This document shows positions 28,448 to 38,081 of a DNA stretch of 64,000 bases, in pieces (position 1 is the stretch's first letter; each line of letters opens with the position of its first letter). The position numbers and the translations under genes were made by a program. This DNA comes from JABAAE01 sp905480545 (GTDB lineage: Bacteria; Planctomycetota; Planctomycetia; Pirellulales; Pirellulaceae), in the NCBI GenBank assembly GCA_943788025.1, contig CALSOR010000018.1:62001-126000 (forward strand), in the 5' to 3' direction. The notes beneath the pieces are model-generated. The model did no database searches and was not told the origin of the DNA. It was given only the letters and a program-made list of their open reading frames with translations.

Positions 28448-29216
28448 GCTGCGATGAGACTGGAAGCAATTCATGCTACCCAACCGATTGCGAGCCGCAC
28501 GTGAATTTTAAACGCGACTAAAGCCGGACCCCCAATAACCACATCAGAATACAACCGGATTTTTGCCGTGTTTGCCAGTCCGCTTGCTTTAACAACGGAA
28601 TGAATCGTAGTTTCAGCGACCGATTGGACCAATCGAGAGGATATGCGTTAAACCGATATAGTCGATAGGTTTGACGGTGAGGTTAACGACATAATGGCCC
28701 GACGCCGTAATTTTAATCCCTTATTTCCAAAGGCTCTTTTTGGTTGTTCCCAAAGCAACACGACAATGAATCCGTGAACAAAAAAGGGGAGGGGGTACGA
28801 AGTAAAGTTCCAAAGAATGTTCAAGCGTTTTAGGCAACGCTAACGAACCACCTTTTTGACTGAATGATTGACACTTCCTGCACTCAGATTGATTTTGACG
28901 TGCGCATTGCGTTTGAACATGAGGTTGGTTCTATCAGCAAAACGTCTTGTCTTTTTCCAAAATCAAATCGCAAACAGCGAAGTATGGGTCTCAATAAATA
29001 AGAGCAATTCACCCGATTGTTGAAGGTTGCGACCCCGAATCGGTTGGATGCTCACCATATTTTGCGGGAATCCTCCGTTTTGCTTTGGCATCAGTTTGGC
29101 GACTATGCCCCGGTCCGCGATTTTGTACAGTTGGCACTGGCCTTCGTTAAAATGGAGATTCGCCTTTTCTGAGAAAGTCCGCGTGGCGCAATCAATTAAC
29201 CGAACCGTCTGCAAAA
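28448..29216. other. intergenic, decayed DNA
   Basis: About 770 bases with no confident gene. A minus-strand frame at 28963-29214 is open but resembles nothing known. The 5' part of the following DUF1501 pseudogene would be expected here but is not recognisable. Confidence 0.4.
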
Positions 29217-29877
29217 TTGCAAATAAAAAATTCGAAAAAGGCGGCCAAAACGGCCTTCAAACTGGATCAGGAACCCAAAACGGTGCAGGAGTGCTGTACG
29301 ATTGATCCACGGCAAGATCTCCAGGACGCCAATAACATTGGTCAACAATTTTCCATGCCCCGGCGACTGATTGAACGCAGAGTACCGTTTGTCACCGTGA
29401 ACAACACGGGCTGAGACAATCATTTGGATTTGAAGACCTACGCCAACCGCCATCCGGGTGATCCACGTTCGGCCTCGCACGCATTGATCCCAGGTCTGGA
29501 TAAGGCACTTAGCGCGCTGATTGGAGACCTTTTAAATCGTGGTATGCTGAACGAGACCTTGGTTTTGGTCATGACCGATTTTGGTCGGACGCCAAAAATC
29601 AACTCGACCGGTGGCCGAGACCACTGGCCCAACTGTTTCAGTATGGCCATGGCCGGCGGTGGTGTGAAAGGAGGACAAGTGATCGGCGCAAGTGATCGGC
29701 GCAAGTGATGCTTTGGGAGAATTCGTCCAAGGCCGACCCATCTCTCCCGGTGATCTTTCATCGACGATTTACGCGCTGCTGGGAATTGATCCAGGACATG
29801 AACTTCATACGCCTGATGGTCGCCCCATTCGTGTTGCACCGAAAGAGTCAACTGTGATCAAGGAGTTGCTGGCATGA
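29217..29877 (+). pseudogene. DUF1501 pseudogene (5'-truncated, nonsense, frameshift)
   Basis: The C-terminal half of a DUF1501 protein is readable: ARRLIE-like PRRLIERRVPFVTVNNTG, then TGA at 29412-29414 where family members have Trp (the following residues DNHLDLKTYANRHPG fit WDNH...), then LVMTDFGRTPKINSTGGRDHWP and GGGVKGGQVIGASD. A 13-base tandem duplication at 29678-29703 shifts the frame, after which the standard ending (SSTIYALLGIDPGHELHTPD) continues to 29877. The N-terminal half including any Tat signal is missing. The stop overlaps an ATG at 29874 by ATGA, a remnant of coupling to the WD40 gene. Confidence 0.88.
29678..29703 (+). repeat. 13-bp tandem duplication
   Basis: Two adjacent copies of agtgatcggcgca (29678-29690 and 29691-29703), followed by agtgatgc, the start of a third. 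It adds 13 bases to the DUF1501 pseudogene, so it causes the frameshift. Removing one copy restores GGQVIGASDALGEFVQ. Confidence 0.9.
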
Positions 29878-29957
29878 TCGACCGAATCATTTGTTTGTTT
29901 TATGATGACTTAGTCGTCCAACATATGTTTTCAAATCCGTACAACAGCAGGAAGCCG

Positions 29958-30914
29958 ATGCCAAGTTTCTTCGGTATGGTTTTAATTGCGATTGTCCCGT
30001 TACTAACAACATCCACTGCCTGGGGCCAAGAACAGTCAATCACAAAACCACCCATCATTGACGTTGCATTTTCACCTGATGGCAAATCGCTCGTCAGCTG
30101 TTCGCAAGAAGGTCTGCAGGTGTTCAGCTGGCCTAAATTATTATTAAAAAAGACGGTGCAAGTTTCATTTGCCAATCTGCAATGTTTCGAATTTTCGCCG
30201 AACGGAGACCGGCTGGCGATAGGTGGAGGAAATCCGTCAGAAGAAGGCATCGTTGAGGTTTTCTCTTGGCCCGAATGCAAATCGCAAATAAAACTGTCAG
30301 GTCATGATGATTCGATTATGTCGGTGGTTTGGCAAGGCAACAAGAATCTGGTCTCGGCGGGTCTTGATCGTTTGTTGATCCTTTGGGATCTGGAAACTCA
30401 AAAAAGGGTGCGGTCATATCAAGGTCACTCGCGTGGGATAAGCTCGGCCTGCATTCTCAAGAATGAAATAATGGTAACGGGGGGATACGATCAATCGGTT
30501 CGTGTTTGGGATGTCAAATCGGGCAAGCTGGTCCGTAGTTTGAACCAGCATTCAAAGCCCGTTAATTCGATCGCAGTCTGCCCTGTGTCCGCCGTCAGGC
30601 CCATGGTCGCTACGGCAGCTGGAGATCGAAGCATCCGTTTTTGGCAACCAACAATCGGCCGAATGATGCGTTACGTCCGGCTCGAATCTGAACCACTTGA
30701 TATCGCCTGGATAAATGAATCGAGGGTTGTTGCCAGTTGTATTGACGGCAAAGCGCGTGTTGTCGATACCGAAAATGTCAAAGTCATTCAAACGATTCAA
30801 GTGATCAAGGGCTGGGCCTATGCCGTCGCCGTCCACCCGAGTGACGGAACCATTGCGATCGCTGGCAGCGCCGGTCTACTAAAGCGAGTTAGTCTTCAAA
30901 ATAAAAAAATGTGA
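29958..30914 (+). CDS. exported WD40-repeat protein
   Basis: Beta-propeller scaffold protein. I prefer ATG 29958, which has AGGAAG just upstream and gives a clean signal peptide (MPSFFGMVLIAIVPLL, then TSTAWGQ); the frame is open back to ATG 29874, which overlaps the DUF1501 pseudogene stop. At least five WD40 units are visible: VAFSPDGKSLVS, FEFSPNGDRLAI, SGHDDSIMSVVW with LDRLLILWDLE, GHSRGISSACI with GGYDQSVRVWDV and AGDRSIRFW. WD40 genes commonly follow DUF1501 in planctomycetes. With its partner decayed it may be an orphan. Confidence 0.85.
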   Translation: MPSFFGMVLIAIVPLLTTSTAWGQEQSITKPPIIDVAFSPDGKSLVSCSQEGLQVFSWPKLLLKKTVQVSFANLQCFEFSPNGDRLAIGGGNPSEEGIVEVFSWPECKSQIKLSGHDDSIMSVVWQGNKNLVSAGLDRLLILWDLETQKRVRSYQGHSRGISSACILKNEIMVTGGYDQSVRVWDVKSGKLVRSLNQHSKPVNSIAVCPVSAVRPMVATAAGDRSIRFWQPTIGRMMRYVRLESEPLDIAWINESRVVASCIDGKARVVDTENVKVIQTIQVIKGWAYAVAVHPSDGTIAIAGSAGLLKRVSLQNKKM

Positions 30915-31558
30915 TGTTTCACACCAGTTCTGATGCGAAATGAATATCATTTCGCAGAAACGCTTATACCGGGTCAACTCTGAGGTGTCGCTACAACGTC
31001 AAGGTTGAAACCACTCTGAGGGCTCAGGGCGAATGACACGACGCGATCCTGAATGCCCAAAACGTTTACCAGTCTTCGTAATGCTTGTCTTCGGAAGCTA
31101 GAGGGTGTTCTTGAAGTAGGGATTGCCAACGAACTGTTTGTTATATCTGTAATCAGCCCAACACATTGGAAAGCGTGAGGTTAAAAATGCGCGACTGATC
31201 GTTATTCAGAATCCCAAAGACTCCGACAAGGGAAAGCAACTCGGGCAGTCGCCGCAGATCCTGGCAACCGAACATGGCGGCAAAGAAGTTTGATTCCAAA
31301 TCAGCGATGTCGGCCGATTGTGGATTTGCGATTTCAATTTTGGAAAAAAAATGAATGCACTTCGGTACCCCCGAAACTTACATTCACACCACTTCAGCAT
31401 TGATTTCAACAAAGAAACTGTCAGCTGGTAACGCTATCGCTGTTCGTCAACAAAACAGACTGCGGGAAGATCGGCAAATTCCATGCAAGTCCGAGTATGC
31501 CATGGGAACACCAAACCTGCATAACCAGTTTTGACATTACCGATAAAACATTTTGTAA
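30915..31558. other. intergenic, possible short relic
   Basis: No confident gene between the convergent WD40 gene and the frameshifted DUF1501 gene. Around 31168-31300 the plus strand has an open frame with protein-like composition (ARLIVIQNPKDSDKGKQLG) but no start or family; it may be a gene scrap. Confidence 0.35.
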
Positions 31559-32947
31559 TCAGCTTTTGTTGCAGATATCGAAGACAACACTTCCCAAGCT
31601 ATTGGTCATCGTTTGGTCCCTGCCACTGAACCAGTAGGATAACCTCTCATGGTCTACTCCCATTAGATGTAAGATAGTGGCGTGAAGGTCATTCATCGAA
31701 ACGGGGCTTTCCACCGCCCGATAACCCAACTCGTCCGTTTTTCCGTGCACGTAGCCCTTTTTTGCGCCGCCGCCAGCCATCCACATCGTAAACCCGTACG
31801 GATTGTGATCTCTTCCGTCAATATCTTGCGACATTGGCAAGCGACCGAATTCGCCACCCCATATTACAAGTGTCGATTCCAGCAGTCCTCTCGCTTTTAA
31901 GTCACGTAGCAATCCAGCGATGGGCTTATCAGTTTCCTTCGCAAGACTCCTATGATTGTCTCCCAGCGAACCGTGACTATCCCAGTTCCTCTTCCAACCT
32001 CCGTGGAATATCTGTTGAAACCTCACCCCGCGTTCCACCATTCGACGTGCAAGCAGTAACTGTGTTCCAAAATGCTCGCAGTCTGGATCATCTAAACCAT
32101 AAATTCGTTTGGTATCCTCGGTTTCATCATCAACTTTCATCAGATCCGGAACAGATGCCTGCATTTTATAGGCTGTTTCAAAACTTTGAATTCGCGTCTC
32201 CAGGTCACGATTGTGGGGGTTGCGGTTTAGGTGCTCCTGATTCAATTTGGCGAGGAATTTTAGGCGATTTTGTTGCCGGCCTCTGGATACAGATCGATCA
32301 AGAAAAAGAACTGGTTCACCATCATTTCGGAATGGAACGCCCTGATACTTCGGCGGAAGGAATCCCGAGTCCCAGAGATTAGCGCCGCCTTCAGGTGCAG
32401 AACGCCGATCCATCATAACGACAAAACCGGGGAGTTCGCTATTTTCAGTCCCCAATCCATAGGTCGCAAAAGAACCGATGGAAGGCGATCCTACCCGTGA
32501 AACTCCCGTATTCATCATGTAGCAGGCCGGCACGTGATTTAGTTGAGTCGACGTACAGGAATTAATGACACACAAATCATCGGCGTGCTTGGCAACGTTG
32601 GAATAAATCTCTGATATCGGCAATCCAGACTCACCGTACCGATTGAATTTGAATGGCGATTCCATCAACGGGCCAGGATGAGGAAAGAGTGTTTTAACTT
32701 CGCCCTCAAAAACTTTGCCGTGATATTTTGCAAGTTCCGGCTTGTAGTCGAAAGTATCAATTCCAGAGGGGCCACCATTCATAAAAAGCCAAATCACGTT
32801 TTTGGCTTTTACTTCGTGATGTGGGCTCTTCTTATTTTCGCTTTTGTCCGCTGGCAACGTCCCCTGCAAGCATGGATTGAAGAGCCAAAGCGCCAGCACC
32901 ACCTCCAAGTTGTTTTAGCCATTGCCGTCTACTGATTGATGGAATCA
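31559..32947 (-). pseudogene. DUF1501 gene with frameshift after its Tat signal
   Basis: The body (from about 32860 to 31559) is a full DUF1501 protein: KAKNVIWLFMNGGPSGIDTF, ARRMVERGVRFQQI, GGEFGRLPMSQ with GRDHN, MNDLHATILHLMGVDHERL. The body frame only has a TTG start with a poor N-terminus. In the neighbouring frame ATG 32947 gives a perfect twin-arginine signal (ISRRQWLKQLGGGAGALALQ, then SMLAGDVASG) ending at a TAA within the same A-rich DNA. Restoring one frame between about 32830 and 32880 joins the two, as in the intact paralogue at 41654. It may be a mutation or a sequencing error. The DUF1549/DUF1553 gene lies 35 bases upstream. Confidence 0.78.
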
Positions 32948-32982
32948 TTTCTAAAGATTTTATTTGTTGGACTGCTTGGCAG

Positions 32983-35137
32983 TTAGTTTCGGTAAATGAA
33001 TTCGTTGGTCAAATATAGGACATGACACAGGTCTTCCAGCCTCGAATTCGGACTTCCCATTCCGTTTCTGATGAAATCCATACCAGAAGTTAACTCTGAC
33101 TTACTGGGAGAGCGACTTAGGATCGCTCGGTATGCAGCTTGAACTTGGGCTTGTGTCGTTGTCTCATTTCCCAGCTGTTGTGCGAGATGTGCCACGTTTT
33201 CGGCGACAAACGGGGAGTTCAAAAGTGCTAATGCCTGCGTAGGCAAAGTCGTTTGACTTCTTTGCGCACATGAGAAACTCGCGTCAGGAAAATCAAACAA
33301 GCTCATGAACGGAATCGGAATGGTGCGCCTTCGAACCAAGTAAATGCTTCGACGTCTTCTCTCGCTATCATCGCCGAGGTAAACCGGCCATGTGTATTCT
33401 CGAGACTCTTGAGTGTTGTAGATTGCCGATTGCGGTATTTCCGGAAATACCGCTTGCCCGTACATCTCCCTGTTGAGTCGATTTGCTGATTTAAGCATTG
33501 CGTCGCGAATCACCTCGGCGGACAACCTCCGCATGCTGTGACGGGAATAAAACCGGTTCTCAGGGTCTAATTCATATTTTTGATTTGTTGTGCGTGTCGA
33601 TTGCCGATAGGTGGCACTGGTCACGATGAGTCGATGAATTGGTTTTTGTTTCCAACCGTTTTCTACTAATTCACAAGCCAACCACTCTAATAAATCTGGG
33701 TGAGTTGGCAGAGCTCCTGATGAGCCAAATTCACTCGCAGTCGAAACCAAACCAGTTCCAAAGTGGTTTTTCCATAGCCGATTGACCATCACGCGGGCAA
33801 TAAGTGCACCTGCGCCATTCTGCGTATCCGTCATCCAATACGCTAAAGCGGGTCGAGGAGTTTCTGCCCACTTCGTCCAATAATCTGTTTCAACATCCGG
33901 TATTCCCGTGGTTAATTCGCTGAGAAACGTAGGACCGATCTCGCGGCCTTTTTTGTTGGCATTTCCGCCACTCAGAAGGGGCATTTTGGAAATCGAGTTT
34001 CCAGATAAGGTCAGACCAATCGGGGGAAGATCCAATAGATTCGGTTCGAGTTCACTCAGTTGCTCCAGTAATTCCTGATACCTAGATTGGTCTCTTTCCA
34101 ACGGTTCATCATCTTCGTTAATCAATCGTTCTTCAACATCTAAACAACGCAGGCAACTGGCTAAAAGCAGACTTTGCCTTTTATTCGTGGGATCAATCGG
34201 TTGCCGAAGCAGGTCCTTTTCCTCGTCAGTAAAATCAAGTTCCTCGATCCTTTCCTCTTTTTGCGCGTCAAGAAACATCTGCGTGATTTCGTCACGAATT
34301 GCCTGAACGGGCGAGCCAATCACGTTGTAAGCGTTACCCCCATCCGGTACGAGAAACCTTTTCTTGCGTTTGGTATCCTTGAAGATGGCCACCATTCCGT
34401 AATACTCTTCCTGCGAAATGGGGTCGTAGAAATGGTCATGACAACGGGCGCAACCAATGGACAGTCCCATCATGGCCTGTCCCATCGTAGAAACCTGATC
34501 ATCCAATTCGTCATACCTCTCTGACTCTTGAGGCTTAAAAGTGTTCATGGGGGCGTTGGTGAAAAAACCAGTTGCAGCGACTGCCATTGGGTGTTGGGGC
34601 GCGATGATATCCCCTGCAATTTGCCAACGAAAAAATGTATCGATTGGCAAATCTTCATTGATGGCCCAAATCACAAAGTCTCTGTAGGGGAACGCGTACG
34701 GCTTTAATTCATCTTCCTCATACCCATTGCTGTCAGCGTATCGGGCGAGGTCCAGCCAGTAGCTGGCCCAATGTTCTCCGAAAGAAGGTGCGTCAAGAAG
34801 TGTGTCGACGGTTTGTTTGTATTTATCGTCAGAAAACTGATCGATGAAATTGGCGAGTTCTTCAGAATTAGGCGGAAGTCCTATTAGATCGAGCCAAAGT
34901 CGCCGACCAAGTTGCCCGCTGGTGGCTTGTGCCTCTGGTTCAAGTTGTTGTTCGCCCATTTTTTTTAAAACAAATGCGTCGATCGGATTTCGAACCCAGG
35001 TCGAATCGGGGAATTCGGGGACCTTCGGACGTTCGAGCAACTTGAATGACCAAAAGTCAGATCGTTTGCGTGGGGAATCAACGTGTTCTGTAGACCAAGT
35101 CGAATGGGAAACCGGATAAAAATCTTGCTGCTTCGGG
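32983..35137 (-). pseudogene. DUF1549/DUF1553 gene truncated at its 5' end by an IS21 element
   Basis: Readable from the IS end at 35137 (frame ...SDFWSFKLLERPKVPEF) to 32983. DUF1549 (WLDLIGLPPNSEEL, HWASYWLDLARYADSNGYEED, CARCHDHFYDPIS) and DUF1553 (ALIARVMVNRLWKNHFGTGLV, RRLSAEVIRDAML, LPTQALALLNSPFV) are complete, but the signal peptide and PSCyt1 haem domain that precede DUF1549 in relatives (compare 38082-41657) are missing. The first start codon inside the remaining frame is TTG 35040, which would give a 685-residue cytoplasmic product. The upstream frame still matches the usual WSFxPLxRPxVP linker, showing that the break is at the IS junction. It is probably non-functional. Confidence 0.85.
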
Positions 35138-35169
35138 TGTTAATGGCGGTCGAAAAGTGCGGCGCTTGG
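35138..35169 (+). repeat. IS21 left terminal inverted repeat
   Basis: Begins TGTTAATGGCGGTCGAAAAG and pairs with the reverse complement of 37691-37722 with one visible mismatch (C versus T at position 14). Confidence 0.88.
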
Positions 35170-35290
35170 TAGGGAATTGAGGGCGGTCGAAAAGTGCGGC
35201 GCGCCGAGACGTATTTTCGTTGACTTTTGAGGATATCGGACTTTAGTTCGATATCTTTATCGTCGACGAGGTACCGGATTGTACGTAGAT

Positions 35291-36781
35291 ATGGAGTTTT
35301 GGACGGAAGTCCGCCGTCAGGTCCTTGTTGAAGGCCTGAGCAAGCGAGCGGCGGTCAAGCGATTCGACATCAGCTGGCACACGCTGGAGAAGATTCTCAA
35401 GCATGCCGAGCCGCCGGGCTACCGGCAGAAACAGGCTCGGCGCAAGCCGAAAATCGAGTCTTTCCTGCCGGTGATTGCGGAGATTCTCAAAGCCGACCAG
35501 AAAGCACCCCGTAAGCAGCGTCATTCGGCCAAGCGGATCTTCGAGCGCCTTCGGGACGAACACGGTTTTACCGGCGGTTTCACGATTGTCAAAGATGCAG
35601 TTCGATCCTGGAGACAGTCGCAGAAAGAAGTCTTCCTGCCGCTGACTCACAGGCCGGGCGAAGCCCAAGTCGACTACGGCTTTGCGAAAGTCCAGATTCG
35701 CAGTCAGGCTGAACCGATTCAGGTCGCGATCTTTGTGATGACGTTGCCCTACAGTGGCGTCGTATTCTGCCAGGTCTTTCACCGCGAGTGCACCGAGTCA
35801 TTTCAGGAAGGCCATCGCCGCGCCTTTGAGTTCTTTGGCGGAGTGCCGTGGCGGATCTCCTACGACAACAACCGGGTCGCGATCGCCAAGATCCTGGGCA
35901 GCCGGGAGCGCAAGTTGACTCGCGAATTCCTGCGTCTGCAAAGCCATTACCTGTTTGCCGAGCATTTTTGTCTGGTACGTCGGCCCAACGAGAAAGGCCA
36001 CGTTGAGAGGCTTGTCGACTACGCGCGTGGAAACTTCCTGGTTCCCGTTCCGGTCGTCGATTCTCTGGAAGAATTGAACCAGCAGTTGCTTGTGCAGTGC
36101 CACGCCGACCAGGAGAATCAGAGCCGCGGTAAATCGGCCAATAAACGGTTACTTCTGGAGGAAGAACGCTCTGCGTTTCTCGCCTTGCCAGCCCGCGCGT
36201 TTGAGGCCCGCCGGATCACCCAAGCGGCAGTCAGTTCACAGTCCCTGGTTCGCTTCGATCGCAACTCGTACTCGGTTCCCACCAAGTACGCTCATCGCAA
36301 GGTGACTGTTGTGGCCACCGTCGACGAAGTTCGCTTCGTGTTCAGCGATTCTCTTGTCGCCAGACACCCCAGGTGCTGGGAGAAAGAACAGTTCTTTTAC
36401 GAACCGATCCACTATCTCTCGCTTTTAGAACGAAAACCGGGTGGTTTTGACTTCGCCAAGCCCGTCGATCAATGGCAACTGGCGAAGTGCTTTGGCGTCC
36501 TGCGAAGACGGTTGGAAGCAGCCGATGAGAAACACGGAACACGTTTGTACATCGGTGTGTTGCGGCTATTGGAGCGACACTCACGATCACAACTGACTGA
36601 TGCCATCGAATATGCCCTGGACATCGACGTGATCGACCCAGATAGCATCCGCGTCATCCTCGAGCACCGCCAGGATCAACCGACTGAGTTGCTCTCGCTC
36701 GATGGCCGACCCCAGCTAAAAACTTTCAACGTCGAAACGACAGACGTTTCGGCTTACGCGGCGTTACTGAGTGGTCGCTGA
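35291..36781 (+). CDS. istA: IS21-family transposase IstA
   Basis: DDE transposase that cuts and joins the element's ends. ATG 35291 is preferred to TTG 35279. Numbering from the TTG start, an N-terminal helix-turn-helix (LSKRAAVKRFDISWHTLEKIL) is followed by an RNase H-like integrase core with Asp132 (EAQVDYG), Asp196 (SYDNNR) and Glu243 (KGHVER). A C-terminal Mu-C-like region (NSYSVPTKYAHRKVTV) follows. Length of about 496-500 residues fits IstA. istB follows after 50 bases. Confidence 0.93.
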   Translation: MEFWTEVRRQVLVEGLSKRAAVKRFDISWHTLEKILKHAEPPGYRQKQARRKPKIESFLPVIAEILKADQKAPRKQRHSAKRIFERLRDEHGFTGGFTIVKDAVRSWRQSQKEVFLPLTHRPGEAQVDYGFAKVQIRSQAEPIQVAIFVMTLPYSGVVFCQVFHRECTESFQEGHRRAFEFFGGVPWRISYDNNRVAIAKILGSRERKLTREFLRLQSHYLFAEHFCLVRRPNEKGHVERLVDYARGNFLVPVPVVDSLEELNQQLLVQCHADQENQSRGKSANKRLLLEEERSAFLALPARAFEARRITQAAVSSQSLVRFDRNSYSVPTKYAHRKVTVVATVDEVRFVFSDSLVARHPRCWEKEQFFYEPIHYLSLLERKPGGFDFAKPVDQWQLAKCFGVLRRRLEAADEKHGTRLYIGVLRLLERHSRSQLTDAIEYALDIDVIDPDSIRVILEHRQDQPTELLSLDGRPQLKTFNVETTDVSAYAALLSGR

Positions 36782-36831
36782 TTCCAAACGCACTCAACCC
36801 CTTTTTAACAACTCTCAAGGATTAAATTACA

Positions 36832-37626
36832 ATGACCAACAAACGTGAAACCAAAGTCACTGTTCTGATCAAGCATCACCTCAAACAGCTGCGATTGCCG
36901 ACGATGGCCAGCGAGTGTGACGGACTTGCTGATCAAGCCGCCAGAGATAACCAGGATCACCTGGCTTATCTGCTCAAGTTGACTGAGCGAGAACTGATCG
37001 AAAGAGAGCGCAAGTCGGCAGAACGCAGGCTTAAGGCGGCTCGCTTTCCAGCTCACAAGACACTCGATCAGTTCGACTTTACTGCCCAGCCTTCGGTCAA
37101 TAAACCACTGGTCGCGCAACTTGCTGCCGGTGATTATCTGACCAACAGGGAAAATATTTTACTTGTCGGGCCCAGCGGGACCGGGAAATCTCACTTGGCA
37201 ATTTCGCTGGCCATCAATGCTTGTTCCCAAGGCAAACGCGTTCGGTTCTGGCGGGTGACCGAACTGATCACTTGCCTGCTCGAAGCCAAAGAAGAACGAC
37301 AGCTCTTGCGAATTCGAAATCAGCTCGCCAAACTGGACTTGTTGGTACTCGACGAACTGGGCTACGTGCCAGCCAGCAAGGCCGGGGCAGAGTTGCTGTT
37401 CGATGTGATCGCGACCGCCTACGAACGCAACAGCATTGTCGTGACGACCAATTTACCGTTTGAGAATTGGCCTGAAGTTCTTGGCAACCAGAGGCTCACC
37501 GGAGCGGCGCTCGATCGACTGACACACCGATGTCACATCATCGAGACCAAGGGCGAAAGCTATCGACTCAAAGATGCCAAGAGGCGGTCAACCAACTCAA
37601 AAACTGCCAAAAAGAAGTCGGCATAA
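36832..37626 (+). CDS. istB: IS21-family helper ATPase IstB
   Basis: AAA+ ATPase (DnaC-like) that assembles on target DNA and stimulates IstA. Walker A is GPSGTGKS (113-120), Walker B is LLVLDELGY (Asp174, Glu175), and a sensor stretch VVTTNLPFENWPEV follows. The N-terminal 60-residue helical IstB region is present. An AAGGA lies about 12 bases before ATG 36832. The C-terminal tail is lysine/serine-rich. At 264 residues it has family length. Confidence 0.94.
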   Translation: MTNKRETKVTVLIKHHLKQLRLPTMASECDGLADQAARDNQDHLAYLLKLTERELIERERKSAERRLKAARFPAHKTLDQFDFTAQPSVNKPLVAQLAAGDYLTNRENILLVGPSGTGKSHLAISLAINACSQGKRVRFWRVTELITCLLEAKEERQLLRIRNQLAKLDLLVLDELGYVPASKAGAELLFDVIATAYERNSIVVTTNLPFENWPEVLGNQRLTGAALDRLTHRCHIIETKGESYRLKDAKRRSTNSKTAKKKSA

Positions 37627-37690
37627 ACTAAAACCAATAACGCTCAATACCCTCATGTTTTTTTACACCTAGCGCCGCACTATTCAGCCG

Positions 37691-37722
37691 CCAAGCGCCG
37701 CACTTTTCAACCGCCATTAACA
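37691..37722 (-). repeat. IS21 right terminal inverted repeat
   Basis: Inverted partner of the left end (35138-35169), ending CCGCCATTAACA. An inner 21-bp terminal repeat lies just inside at 37672-37692. Confidence 0.88.
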
Positions 37723-37745
37723 AACTCTAGTAGAAAACCTTTTGG

Positions 37746-37893
37746 TCATTCCGCGAGAATCTGAATCTCGAGCCTTACTTGCGGTAGCCAATTGAAACCT
37801 TGTGGCTCGAAATTTTTGCGTGCGAAGAAGCACCTGTCGTGGCCCATGATGTAGTCCACGGCAACTTGGTCCGTTGGAGCAAAAGGTTTTGAC
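37746..37893 (-). pseudogene. possible tyrosine recombinase C-terminal fragment
   Basis: The minus strand next to the IS right end reads KPFAPTDQVAVDYIMGHD before losing similarity and stopping at 37746. A DQVAVDxIMGH stretch is typical of the region before the catalytic tyrosine in planctomycete integrases. Only about 15 residues match, and no catalytic residues beyond the His of MGH can be placed, so this is a weak call. Confidence 0.3.
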
Positions 37894-38081
37894 GAGCAAG
37901 GCAACATATTGAGTTCTTTTTATGTTACACGACATGACGCTAATATCCTTTTTAGATGTCGTAAATCATGAGTGCCGCGTCGCATTTCACCCTCGACATG
38001 AGCGTCTCATGGGCCATAATTGGCGAATGTGTGGTGGTTTGCCCCTTCTGGAATGTCGCAGTTCATTTAAGCACAAGTGAA

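Larger units (their letters stand above)
35138..37722. mobile_element. IS21-family insertion sequence (complete)
   Basis: About 2585 bp bounded by 32-bp imperfect inverted repeats beginning TGTTAATGGCGG (left) and ending CCGCCATTAACA (right). It carries istA and istB in order on the plus strand. Each end has two copies of a 21-bp terminal repeat: left 35145-35165 and 35182-35202, right 37672-37692 and 37695-37715, typical of IS21 transposase-binding sites. Flanking bases (left cttcggg, right aactctag) do not match, so no target duplication is visible. Both genes look intact. Confidence 0.92.
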
